From: Chaetoderma sp. LZ-2023a
Taxonomy: Eukaryota; Mollusca; Caudofoveata; Chaetodermatida; Chaetodermatidae
Length of the DNA stretch: 64,000 nt
Reading direction: 5' to 3'
Assembly: GCA_034401795.1 (NCBI GenBank)
Contig: CM067374.1
Location: forward strand, 138,660,508 to 138,724,507
Shown here one piece after another: positions 34,048 through 44,852 of the stretch; the stretch's first letter is position 1; every line of letters begins with the position of its first letter. The notes beneath the pieces were generated by a model. It was not told where the DNA came from, ran no database searches, and was given only the letters and a program-made list of their open reading frames with translations. A program made the translations under genes and the position numbers.

Positions 34048-35144
34048 AACCTGTTGTAAATTCACTGTATAAATTGTACTACGCCGAGTGCCGTACTTAG
34101 ACTATGCTTTCGGTTATGTTTAGTTAGAAGTTAGTCTCATAAAAACCATACACTTGTTTATATTATACTACAGACTTTCAAGTAGCGCATCTCACCTAAA
34201 CTGTGTACTTGAACGGCTCCATATATTCACTAGGACCGTTTCTCGTGCCTGCATCAATAGACACGATAAACGGCATAAAATCCCTAACCTAAAGTATTAG
34301 CTCAGATATTTCAGCTAGGCCATTGAGCATCAGAGGAAGTTGCTATAAAGGCGTGCTGTTTATTGCAAAGCGCATTTTTACGGCGCCACTCCAATAACTG
34401 TGGACCACTGTCAAAAAGCCTTAGCACGCCGGTTAATTACTGTTATTCACAACTATCTCGGTCTGCGCCAATACTCCGGCCATTCTGGCCATTTAATTGT
34501 CTGGTAACTCCCTCCATCGGCTGGGTTAGAGCCGACCCTTTCTTGGTGGCTAGAATCTAAACGGCAATGCCTCACTCACCCGCTCTGTACCTTCACTTGT
34601 ACCTCTAGCCAAAGAAGGAATTCACAACGAAAATATAATTTGCCGAGATAACCATTATAGACGCTACAACGTCACTATAAAACTTAATAAGGCACGCCAC
34701 CATTGATGATGGGCCTGGAAACTGAGAGGATGCCCATACTTACTGACGTTTCTGAGTGATGAAAGTTCTACGGATTTCAAGCATCATTTACTGTGTTGAA
34801 TCCTATGGTGCATGATGCACGTACAGTTCTCATCCAAACGGCCATGCCAGTATATAGGGACGGTACAGAACCTATGTACAACATGAGAGGATGACTGCCT
34901 ACATTACGTATTGCGCTAATGTGCGACAACCACAATTCCAGCCTAAATGTTATAAAATTAAATAAGTGTAAATCTCGATTACGAATATCCCCTACGCTTT
35001 TATACTTGACACGAAGTAATCCATTTCTAAAGTTGATAAGAAAACGGGCAAGATTGGATGTTAAACTGTCTATTTATATTGTAACGGATTTGGAGTCCAA
35101 ATGTGTTGCAGGTGGCATAAGCTAACAGGTGTGTATAGAAATAG

Positions 35145-35183
35145 TATTGCTACGTATGATCGCGCGATCATATGATAGCAATA
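35145..35183. repeat. 39-bp palindrome with perfect 18-bp centre
   Basis: The centre TATGATCGCGCGATCATA (35155-35172) is perfectly self-complementary. It is flanked by TATTGCTA and TAGCAATA. Confidence 0.6.
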
Positions 35184-35936
35184 GTCGTAACAAGTATCTA
35201 ATAGAAGTTAAATAACTCTAAATTAAGTTTTCTTAGTAAATTATAGGTATTTTAGGCCAAACAGTTTGACATTGACCTTTACCTCGTCATCTTGACATAT
35301 AGATAATGAAGAAAACCTCTCCGATCTATGGAACGTACTAAAGATTATCATAATACATACCAGATTCACCAGAATCGGCCTATTATTAGCTAATATATGG
35401 CCATATTAGGTTTTCACCCATATCAGCAGCGGCCATTTTGAATTTACCCTAATTAGGGGATGTTGAGAAATTCCAAAAATTTGCCCATATCAGGATGTGA
35501 TTATTACCTATCAAAGATCATCCGTGCAAAATTTGGTGATTTCTTCCAAAAGTGAACATTGCAGCTGTTAGGACAGCGGATCATTTGTCTCTCGTTGATA
35601 CTTGTGTTCGATTGTAATCCCAACAGTGACCACTATATATGATGTGCAAGTTGCGACACATTTTCACCAATATGGAAATGAACGCACAGAACCTACTAGT
35701 CAAATAAACGTCAAGCGCTTCGACTGTTTTATCATACATTGACTATGCATATGTCATTAAATGTTGGCCCACACACGGGTTGTTCCTTTATTTGGGTGCT
35801 CAATTGATGAATCCAGTTTCTCAGTCAATCATATGACCTCATAATCAACTACGTCACATGTTGGCTGACGTCATAATCAATCACGTTACAAATAACGCGA
35901 CTTATCCATCAAAACACATACTAGTCTGTAAAGTTG

Positions 35937-36396
35937 TACGAATTGTATGTCTTTATTATTTATTAAATATTCTGTTTAATATTTTGAAACTATTTTGACT
36001 TGGCGCTGTTGCTCAAAATATTCAACAGCTTACCTGTATAGGTTTCTGGGACTTAAGATTCACAGATGTTTAAATTGAATGAGCCCAACACAGGCAACGC
36101 GTGGGTGGAGCTTAGCTAGAGATAGGCGGGGCAAGGCTAAAACTGTATACCTCCATTGCTCCGTCAAGTTGTGAATCTTTTGACAGTACGCTGGAATAGA
36201 GGGATCCATTTCTAGCTAAGCTCCTCCCACGTTGTGCCCTTGTTTCAAACTAATTTAACAAGTTGAATTATGAGGTATCAGAATCCTAAATTTCACTGTA
36301 ACTATACATTTAATCTGATGAATATTTTACAAATTAGTTTTTAAAAATTCAACAGAATGTTTATTAAATTGTAAATTCACAATAGACACACAATTC
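35937..36396. mobile_element. Palindromic MITE, about 460 bp
   Basis: The outer arms begin GAATTGTATGTCT on the left and, on the complement of the right end, GAATTGTGTGTCT. Both contain ATTCTGTTTAATATTTT-like sequence. An inner inverted pair, GGGTGGAGCTTAGCTAGAGA (36108) and TCTAGCTAAGCTCCTCCCAC (36211), surrounds the centre. A related fragment is at 49245-49345 and a related motif at 4519-4638. It has no coding capacity. Confidence 0.55.
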
Positions 36397-36650
36397 AGCC
36401 TGTCGTGATAGACTTTTCTACATTTGCGACAGACTTACATAATTTTAATTGTGATGCCAGCTAAATAAGTGATCATTTGATCATGACGTGAGGAACTTGA
36501 GTGACAGACAGATCAGATCCTTCCATTATGGGGTTATCTGTCTTTTGTGATCACAATATTATGCTCTCTAAGATGGATATTATTTTGACACCAAACTGGC
36601 CCAGTCTCAGACCGTAAGCTCACGGGTATGTGTTTGTTTAGTTCCAGTAG

Positions 36651-36846
36651 AATGTATGGAAATGTACGTGTTTGGAGAAACAGAGAGAGATATATTGTTG
36701 CCTTTCGTGGAACAACGCGGCTTCCCGGCTGATCTGATGACATCCTATATATATGGAGCTTGTGTGATGGAATATAATGAATATGATGATCATCGGGCTT
36801 TTGCTATGCTTCATCACCTTGTCCAGTTTGGCTGTGGAATAGACAG
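36651..36846 (+). CDS. ASB-like gene, middle exon
   Basis: Sixty-five codons linking the ankyrin exon to the SOCS-box exon. The acceptor is GTTTGTTTAGTTCCAGTAG ending at 36650 (or CAG at 36647, three bases earlier, same phase). The donor is ACAG|GTATCA at 36846. The exon starts with two bases completing the split codon of the ankyrin exon and ends with two bases completed by the G at 39185, so all three exons share one frame. It encodes FVEQRGFPADLM, then RAFAMLHHLVQFGCGID, which resembles a degenerate ankyrin helix pair. Additional small exons between this and the ankyrin exon cannot be excluded. Confidence 0.65.
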
Positions 36847-38076
36847 GTATCATTTTTTGTATATGAAAATGTGTGTCTATAATAGTTATTTGTTCAACAG
36901 GCTTTTGTCTTCTGTCTTTATTCTGTCCAATTGAAAACCATTGTACACAAATTTGGAAACTCGTGCCAGCAAGTCATGTTCATTCGATATTTCATTTGAA
37001 AACCTGATCGTAGGAAGCATGGTCATCAGAAACAAATCAAAGCATTATATTTGTTACCATGCGGAAAGTTTTATAGGAACAATTTTGATGAAAATTGTTG
37101 TTTTATATAGATGTTTTGTATGTCGATATTGATATGTGGATGTACATTTCAATGTTCCAGACAACTAAATGAGCCCGCCTGGATTGCTGTATTTCCCATA
37201 AATACTAGAGATAATGATATAATTTAAATTTTTAATTTAATTCATTTTAATTGGCAATCTTATATTTTTCGCTGTGGGTAGCAGCTCAATAAACCATCAG
37301 TCAGTCGGTCAGGTGGTTTGGTCGGTCAGTCAGTCACAAAAGCTTATTCTGGGCTGTTGTTTCAAGAGTCTTCGGTATACAATGATTAAACTTGGAAGAC
37401 AGGTTGCGCGTGGAGTTTTGAAGATCTGTGATAAATGTAGGCTCAAAACGTCAAAGGTCAAGTCAGCCGACCAGATTAAACATCATTATTTTACAAAATA
37501 ATTTAGTGAAGCTAATTGTGCTCGAGATGTCTTGAACAAACTGTGATGGAAGTTTACCGCTGAGGTCACGATTTGTGGTCAAAATCTCAAAGGTCAAGGT
37601 GATAAGATTAATTAAAATATCATTCTTTTGAAAAGCAATTTGTCAATAACGTGTGTTCTATTAAAGCGATATTTACCGGCTTGGGTGGAAGATTGCCTGG
37701 TACGGTCCGAAGAAGTGTGAGCAATTTGGGGTCATGAGATCAAATAGCAATGTCACAGTGACATAGTTAAAAAATATTCCAAACGTGAATGACGTGAGTA
37801 TTGTTTACATACGTAGATTGGTAGCTGGACGCATTAGACAGGTGTTCGACTGGTCATGCATATAGTATCTCATTAAATAGCGAATGACATAATTATTGCA
37901 GTGTTCTCTAACTATAGTTGTATTTACTATTATGGCAAATGAGCTTTTGGCTCTGGGGTGGGTTGGGGACTAGGGATGAAGCTACAGGTCGGGAGATAAT
38001 GATCAACAGACCGATGAATATAATTGAAGTCTATTACTGATGATTGACAGATTAACTGACAATCTTATCAATGACA

Positions 38077-38170
38077 GGTCCGTTCACTGGCTGGCTGACT
38101 GACTGGCTGGCTGGCTGGCTAACTAGCTGGCGGGCTGCCTGACTGACTGAGTCACTGACTGGCGGACGGA
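38077..38170. repeat. CTGG/CTGA tetranucleotide repeat
   Basis: Tandem CTGGCTGGCTGACTGACTGG-type units; simple sequence. Confidence 0.85.
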
Positions 38171-38223
38171 CTGGGAAGTTGTTGGTAAGCTTCAAGTCAG
38201 GAAAGTGATGACCCAGGCGAGAG

Positions 38224-38230
38224 TATAAAA
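38224..38230 (+). promoter_or_regulatory. TATA box-like sequence in intron
   Basis: GAGTATAAAAGGAGCCGACT followed about 30 bp on by CTCAGATCATTCAGACTTT. Good TATA context but no CCAAT box and no cDNA evidence. It could start a short transcript containing the SOCS-box exon. Confidence 0.25.
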
Positions 38231-38334
38231 GGAGCCGACTTTCAGAGCTCAGATCATTCAGACTTTTGGTCTCGCAACGATAACAAGCGTCAGGCACTCA
38301 TAGAGTTAGTCAAAGTTTTAGACTAAGTCGTTAG

Positions 38335-38519
38335 TACACCTGCCTGCTTGTCTGCCTGCCTGCCTGGACTCCTGGCTGGCTGACTGACTGACTGACTGCC
38401 TGCCTGGACTCCTGGCTGGCTGGCTGACTGCCTGCCTGCCTGAACTCCTGGCTGGCTGACTGACTGACTGACTGCCTGCCTGCCTGGACTCCCGGCTGGC
38501 TGACTGACTGACTGACTGA

Positions 38520-38562
<43 letters not shown>

Positions 38563-38710
38563 GACTCCTGGCTGGCTAACTGACTGACTGACTGACTGCC
38601 TGCCTGCCTGGACTCCTGGCTGGCTGACTGCCTGGACTCCTGGCTGGCTGGCTGGCTGGTTGGTTGGCTAGCTAGCTGGCTGGCTGGTTGGCTGGCTGTC
38701 TGTCTGGCTG
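38335..38710. repeat. CTGC/CTGA/CTGG tetranucleotide repeat
   Basis: Long composite tract in which blocks of (TGCC)n, (TGAC)n and (TGGC)n alternate. A higher-order unit of roughly 40-55 bp is punctuated by GGACTCCTGGCTGGCT, seen about seven times. The serine/glutamine-rich minus-strand frame here is a by-product. Confidence 0.9.
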
Positions 38711-39184
38711 ATCCTTTACTTTTAACTCTTAACAACACAACAAAATAAGCTTTACTGTAAACCATAAAAAATTAACAGGGCTATACAGACACTACCCTTG
38801 TGGGAATCCCCCACCAAAGATATTTGCCTATCCTATACAATACTAACCTTTTATATATTTTCTGACAATGGCTAAGTATGTAGATTAAAATATAGTTATC
38901 TTGGCAGCATGTGACATTAACATCGCATTACACTACACTATAAAATATGTCAGTGAACAGATAAACAATTACTGGCGAACCAAATGACAAACAGACGGTA
39001 ACATTTAAAATCAATAAAGTGGATTACTGAACAACTCTAAGTTAAAGGGCTGCCATCTATGCCAACATATCCATGAACATCTTAGATTGTAATCTATTAA
39101 ATTATTTCAGCATACGTCATTTAGATATAATGTATTTTTAAATATCTGATTCGTGAAAACTTGATTGATTTGTTTTCTTCACAG

Positions 39185-39851
39185 GAAAGATGAGTTGGAC
39201 AGATTTCTACCAATATTGTTTCGTATGAACAACCTTTATGTGCTGCTTTATCTGATGTCAGCAGGACTGTTTCCGACAATGTCTGTATATAGAATGGAAG
39301 CAGAACGCTTACAGGATTTTCAAATAAGAATGCAAACCAGATGTGAGAAGCAGGAGAAACCTAATAACGGCAAATCATTTCTAGACGTTCTCATGGATAA
39401 ATTCACCAAACCTCAGTCCTTGAAACTTCTGTGTCGTGATAACATCAGGCAGACATTATACCGAGCAGCGAATGGAACAGAAATTGTCTCAGTAATTGGT
39501 GATATGTCAGAGATACCAACAGTGATGAAGTCCTTCCTGTGCCTAGAAGGGCTTAACTCGATGCTAAGTCAATCTGCTGTTGATGATTATGATCAATATT
39601 TTACCTGTGGCTATCGCGATTACCATGCAGACAATGATGACCATAATGACTCTTTTGAGTATACTTATGCTTATACCCATGTAGACTCTGATGATTCTAG
39701 CTATGCTGTTTCTGACTACGGCTATGATGACTATAGTGAGTATACTGATGATGGCATCTTCAGTCTTTTCGATAGAAATTATTATAATTTTGATGGAGAT
39801 AATACTAATTATTATGATAGACATGATTCTGATTCTTCTGCTGGTTTTTAG
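39185..39851 (+). CDS. ASB-like gene, terminal exon with SOCS box and acidic Asp/Tyr tail
   Basis: The strong acceptor TTGTTTTCTTCACAG ends at 39184; the first base completes the codon from the exon at 36846. The exon opens KDELDRFLPILF and YVLLYLMSAG, a further ankyrin-like helix pair. At 39417-39550 comes a SOCS box: SLKLLCRDNIRQTL fits the elongin-binding BC box, and IPTVMKSFL occupies the place of the LPxP..LxxYL half that contacts Cullin-5 in ASB proteins. SOCS boxes recruit Elongin B/C and a Cullin-RING ubiquitin ligase, so the ankyrin part would bind the substrate. The last ~90 residues are highly acidic and tyrosine-rich (about 22 Asp and 16 Tyr), which I have not seen in ASB proteins. 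The stop TAG (39849-39851) lies at the edge of an inserted repeat. Confidence 0.78.
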
Positions 39852-40865
39852 CTCATCTGGCCTGCGGCTATCCATCGTCTGTCATCCGTCGTCTGTCCGT
39901 CCATCAAATCGCGTTTTCTCCTTAACGTTTTGACAGATTTCAACCAAATTTGGATAGAATGATTCTAAGCTGGTACCCAGCAGACGTTTTTTTCAGAATT
40001 TTGATTGATGAATTTTTTGGGTGAAATGGTCAAAATGCTACTCCTCCTTAGCTACTTGACATATTTCAACCAAATTTGACTTGACGTATTCTATGGTGGT
40101 AGGCTCTAGAACATCTTTTCAGAATTTTGATTTATCAATTTTTTGAGTGAAAATCTGAGATTTTGTGAAAAATCTACCGGATATGGTCAAAATGATACTT
40201 CACCTTAGCTACTTGACATATTTCAACCAAATTTGACTAGATGCATTCTATGGTGGTAGGCTCTAGAACATCTTTTCAGAATTTTGATTTATCAATTTTT
40301 TGGGTGAAAATCTGAGATTTTATGAAAAATCTACCGGAAATGGTTAAAATGCTACTCCCCCTTAGCTGCTTGACATATTTCAACAAAATTTGACTTGATC
40401 GATTTATGGTGGTATGGTCTATATCGGCTTTTCAGAATTTTGATTTATCAAGTTTTTGGGTGAAAATCTTAGATTTTATGAAAAACTAACCGGAATTGGT
40501 CAAAATGTTACTTTTCCTTGGCTGCTTGACATATTTCAACCAAATTTGATTAGATACAGTCTATGTTGGTAGGCTCTAGATCTTCTTTTTTTTTTTTTGA
40601 TTGATCAATTTTTGTGTGTGAAAATCTTAGATTTTATGAAAACTTTACCAGAAATTGTCAAAACGCATGCCATCCTTAACCGCTTCATGCATTTCCACCA
40701 AATTTGTTTGGAATAACTATAATGGTAGGCTCCAGAGCTTCCGTTCAGAATTTTGATTGGTCAATTTTTTCAGTCGCCACCATGTTTAATGTAAAGAAAC
40801 GTGTATCTTTAAATGCAAATGTTTCAAATGCTAATGGTTCAGGCCCTTTGGCCTCTTGCTTGTTT
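39845..40865 (+). repeat. Tandem array, about six units of 150-160 bp, with mollusc-type border
   Basis: Starts TTTTAGCTCATCTGGCCTGC, then TCGTCTGTCATCCGTCG-like sequence. Units follow that each contain TTGACATATTTCAACCAAAT (at about 39922, 40055, 40208, 40367, 40526 and 40683). The array ends near TTCAGGCCCTTTGGCCTCTTG. Both borders carry TGGCC/GGCC motifs that also bound the inverse array at 50690-51755. Non-coding. Confidence 0.75.
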
Positions 40866-41121
40866 TTATTCTGATGAATCACTATAGCTGGAGTAAGTGA
40901 TTGTCATTTATCAAGGTAATACCACTATCATTATACCAATCCATATACTATGTACCGCTAAATATAAATATATATAGGTTAATTTTAGTAATTGTTTCCC
41001 CGTCTCATACATTATTATTGGTTTTCAATCAGATTCGTCAGTAAATGGATATGTTTTGATTAGTAGTAGCTCTCGAAAAGAAGCACTCACAATTTCCTGC
41101 TACTGCATACGAACAGTCATT

Positions 41122-42030
41122 GTTTACATACGTCATAGAGACAGTGTGTTAATGTTCGTTGGCATTACTACATCGTTGAGACAGTGAGGTAATGCTCGTT
41201 GACATTACTACATCATAGAGCCAGTGTGCTAATGCTCGTTGACATTACTACATCATAGAGACAGTGAGCTAATGCTCGTTGACATTACTACATCGTAGAG
41301 ACAGTTTGCTAATGCTCGTTAACATTACTACGTCATAGAGACAGTGTGCTAATGCTCGTTGACATTACTACATCGTAGAGACAGTGTGCTAATGCTCGTT
41401 GACATTACTACATCGTAGAGACACTGAGCTCATGCTCGTTGACATTACTACATCGTAGAGACAGTGTGCTAATGCTCGTTGACATTACTACATCGTAGAG
41501 ACAGCGAGCTAATGCTCGTTAACATTACTACGTCATAGAGACAGTGTGCTAATGCTCGTTGACATTACTACACCATAGAGATAGTGTGCTAATGCTCGTT
41601 GACATTACTACGTCATAGAGACAGTGTGCTAATGCTCCTTGACATTACTATATCATAGAGACAGTGTGCTAATGCTCGTTGACATTACTACATCGTAGAG
41701 ACAGTGTGCTAATGCTCGTTGACATTACTACATCGTAGAGACAGTGTGCTAATGCTCGTTGACATTACTACACCATAGAGACAGTGTGTTAATGCTCGTT
41801 GACATTACTACATCGTAGAGACAGTGTGCTAATGCTCGTTGACATTACTACACCATAGAGACAGTGAGATAATGCTCGTTGACATTACTACATCGTAAAG
41901 ACAGTGTGTTAATGCTCGTTGACATTACTACGTCATACAAAACAGTGTGTTAATGAGTGTTGTCATTACTACATCATCGAGACAGCATGTTAATGATTGT
42001 TGACATTACCATGTTATACAAACAATGTGT
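41122..42030. repeat. 40-bp minisatellite, about 22 copies
   Basis: Unit ACAGTGTGCTAATGCTCGTT followed by GACATTACTACATCGTAGAG, repeated every 40 bp with point changes (TCGTAGAG or TCATAGAG; GTGTGCT or GTGAGCT). Phase is kept until about 41937, where AAACAG inserts bases; the last units are diverged. It lies 1.3 kb past the ASB-like stop codon. Confidence 0.95.
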
Positions 42031-42204
42031 TAATATGCAAACCCAATCGTTTTAGATTCAATTTTAAATGTTTCTTTTAATGATCTTAATTTTTAAACTG
42101 AACTTTAAATTGTATTTTAAAGAATTCTCAATGTTTTTAATAACAGAATATTTTATAGGGAATATAGATTGTATGATTTTTATCTTTATATATAAAGACA
42201 AATA

Positions 42205-42208
42205 TGTA

Positions 42209-42266
<58 letters not shown>
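42205..42266. repeat. (ATT)n microsatellite
   Basis: About twenty ATT units, abutting a TTAA-type MITE. Confidence 0.95.
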
Positions 42267-42268
<2 letters not shown>

Positions 42269-42269
42269 A

Positions 42270-42437
42270 GAGAAGACTATTTTTTGAAAATGTACCACTG
42301 GAATGACTGGCTCGGTTACCGAGCCAGTCTTTCTAGTGGTAAAGTTTCAAAAATAGTCTTCTCCTGGCTTGTCAATGGACATTCCTCAAGGCCACTGGTC
42401 GGTTTTGACTTGCCCGGCTTCGTCATGAAAGGGTTAA
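42270..42437. mobile_element. TTAA-ended palindromic MITE, third copy
   Basis: The core CACTGGAATGACTGGCTCGG faces CCGAGCCAGTCTTTCTAGTG, with flanking arms GAAGACTATTTTTTGAAAA and TTTCAAAAATAGTCTTC. The right end is CATGAAAGGGTTAA (TTAA at 42434-42437), matching the start of 19614 and 19888. The left end is lost in the ATT tract. Confidence 0.65.
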
Positions 42438-44125
42438 TATTGGCTATCTAATCTATATGATTGAGAACTGTTCCAATCAAATAAGATTCAAAATCTACAA
42501 CAAACGGCTTCATGTGAGAGGTTAGTTAACATAATATACACGATTACAACATTACACGATTAATATGTTTATTGTTCTTTTTTCTGTATTCGGATTTAGG
42601 GACCATTTACAGCTATTCCTTTCCCATTTCCTTTCTCATTTCAAAAAACTCCAACCACTTTGTTGCATGTGTTTGATTTAATTGCAAAGTCCGAACCCTG
42701 AACCTAAGTTTAAAGGTATCTATTCTGGTAAGATTTTGAAGATTGTAATACTAATTCGCCTGGGGTAGGGAGTTGTTTCTGCCTATGGCATCAACAGCTA
42801 AACTAATGTATATTTTAGTTGTATTTGGAGATGCTTGTTTTAAAAGTAGCAACAGTTCTTTCAAATGAGAAAGCACAATCTTTTCGTGTATTACGCACGA
42901 ATCTCGCGCTTGACCTATCTTGATCAAAGGGTTTGCTTGTAAATATAGGCCGACTATCTATTATTATTTGATCCCATCTTTCCCTGAATGCCTTTATTAT
43001 TGCTTAGGACGGTTAGTAATGCATGCCAGGCATGATGCATGTGTACTCTCATGCGACGACTAATTAAGGTGAAAACTAAATAATTGTCCTTTAATTAACC
43101 TAAAGATCAGATCTCCATCTGTAATATCAAATCACCCTCGTCCCACATTGTAATTTCGTCATTTTCGACAATTTGGAAATGGGGTTGGGGTGGGGGGGGG
43201 GGGTAGGGGTTCACTAATGGCAAGCCCCGTGACTACACAGCTCGGGCAACCAATATAGTATGCATTCAAATATTTGCTATCCATATGTCAATTTATGATC
43301 AAAATGCATATTTGGTAATCGATGAATATAATCGCAATTCCATCATGCACTTTCAATTTTCGGCAGTGAGGAATTCGAAATTTTTATTCTATTTTAAATA
43401 CACTTTTTTCAGATCAAAATAGTCCCGCTTGATGTAACTATTAACGAGAATACTATTATAAAATATTAAAACTGGCCACTCTGTATGTTTGGCACCTCAA
43501 TGGCACGTATCTCAGGCAAAGTAGTATACAGTTATCAACACAGTGAGAAGAAACCGCCCACCCGCATGCAACCTTTTGCGATACGCTTGCTAATACTCGG
43601 CCATTATTAAGCTAGTGCCTGTGGCAGTGTCTACGTTACACATCTTATTCCTACCATCGAGCTCTATGTCTTGGTATATTCTAAATACTGAGAAGCCTTG
43701 ACGTGGCAGACATTCTCCTGGATCATCAATGAGCATCCTGACTTGTCCTATTCGGGATTCTCTTGTTGAGGATTGTCGCTCTTTTTGTATGCTGCGCGCA
43801 AGATGAAGAAAGCGACGATTCTCGGTGGGAGAATCGTGGATGGCATGGGTCAGGGGGACTCCCTAAGGCATAAACCAGGGTCATATTCACGCTAAATACA
43901 CATCATGAGAATAGCATATACGTTTTTCAGAGCACGGGACGACGATTGGGTCTTTTAACAATCTGATTTGTAGATTCAGTGTTTTGTAATCCATTAGAAA
44001 GCTGTCCGCCTTAGGAAGGTTATTTCTATGTACAGTCATATTCATCTAATGTAATTTTTATTTAATCTTATTTTATTTTATTTTTTCCTTTTGGCTTTGT
44101 AGTCTTCCATATATGAGAACCTTCC
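42438..44125. other. Intergenic sequence, nothing recognised
   Basis: AT-rich, no gene seen. It contains a G-run near 43185-43203 and a small hairpin CGATTCTCggtgGGAGAATCG near 43815-43836. Confidence 0.55.
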
Positions 44126-44230
44126 CAGCGGGCACGGAGGTTGTTTCGGCATTCAATCAATGTTGAAATTACGGCATGGCGTAATTTCTGCATTGGTTCA
44201 ACGTCCATGCAATGGCAAGTGCCCGCTGGC
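44126..44230. mobile_element. Palindromic MITE with CCCAGCGGGCAC ends
   Basis: About 105 bp. The termini are CCCAGCGGGCAC (44126) and GTGCCCGCTGGC (44219-44230). The centre GAAATTACG..CGTAATTTC is perfectly paired around GCATGG. The arms between are imperfectly complementary. Non-coding. Confidence 0.65.
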
Positions 44231-44511
44231 TTATATACCACCCATATGCAACCATAGGTCAAGCAGCCGTGGATAAACACGACAGCACAACTGACATCAA
44301 TGAAAGCACCTGATATTTTTAATGTCTAACTACATATTGTCATACATTTTATTGTTTTTCAGCTTTGTAAATTTTTATGTACATACATATTTTTCATTTC
44401 TTTTTACTATATATCTTCCATTCTGTACTTGCTATTCTTTTCTAACTCTTCTTCTCCCTATCTGTATCTCTACCTTTGTGCTTTACTCGCCCTCTGTTCC
44501 TCGAGAGAGAT

Positions 44512-44514
<3 letters not shown>

Positions 44515-44577
<63 letters not shown>

Positions 44578-44600
44578 TATATTATATATTATATATTACA
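44515..44600. repeat. (TA)n microsatellite
   Basis: About 60 bp of TA followed by ATATTATATATTATATATTA. Confidence 0.95.
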
Positions 44601-44852
44601 TAGACAGGCAAATTGCAAAAACTGTATTTTCTAATATAGCCATGGCGACCCCATATAATTGTTCTAGCTGTCATACACATAATGGGTGTAACCTTCAGCA
44701 ATACAGCGCCGCCATAGGTTCATTTTATAGACTGTCATGCCCATGTCGTGTATACACGAGTCAAAGGCATACTCGCTTTAAAACGCTTTGTTCTTTGATA
44801 GAACTTATTTTACTTACTTCAGATATTTATTCAATATATAATCCTAGAAACA

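Larger units (their letters stand above)
34048..36650. other. Intronic sequence with palindromes and a MITE
   Basis: No gene is recognised before the exon at 36651. It holds a 39-bp palindrome (35145-35183) and a 460-bp palindromic element (35937-36396). Confidence 0.55.
36847..39184. other. Intron of the ASB-like gene with tetranucleotide repeats
   Basis: No coding region is recognised. It contains two CTGN-type repeat tracts (38077-38170 and 38335-38710), a GGTCAGTCAGTC tract near 37310, and a TATAAAA at 38224-38230 in the context GAGTATAAAAGGAGCC, which could be a chance or minor promoter. Confidence 0.55.

Noticed and set aside
38331-38765. Ser/Gln/Ala-rich minus-strand frame
   Set aside because: Translation of the CTGN tetranucleotide repeat with no start context or flanking exons.
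41122-42030. CRISPR-like array
   Set aside because: Units are contiguous 40-bp repeats without unique spacers, in a eukaryotic intergenic region; it is a minisatellite.
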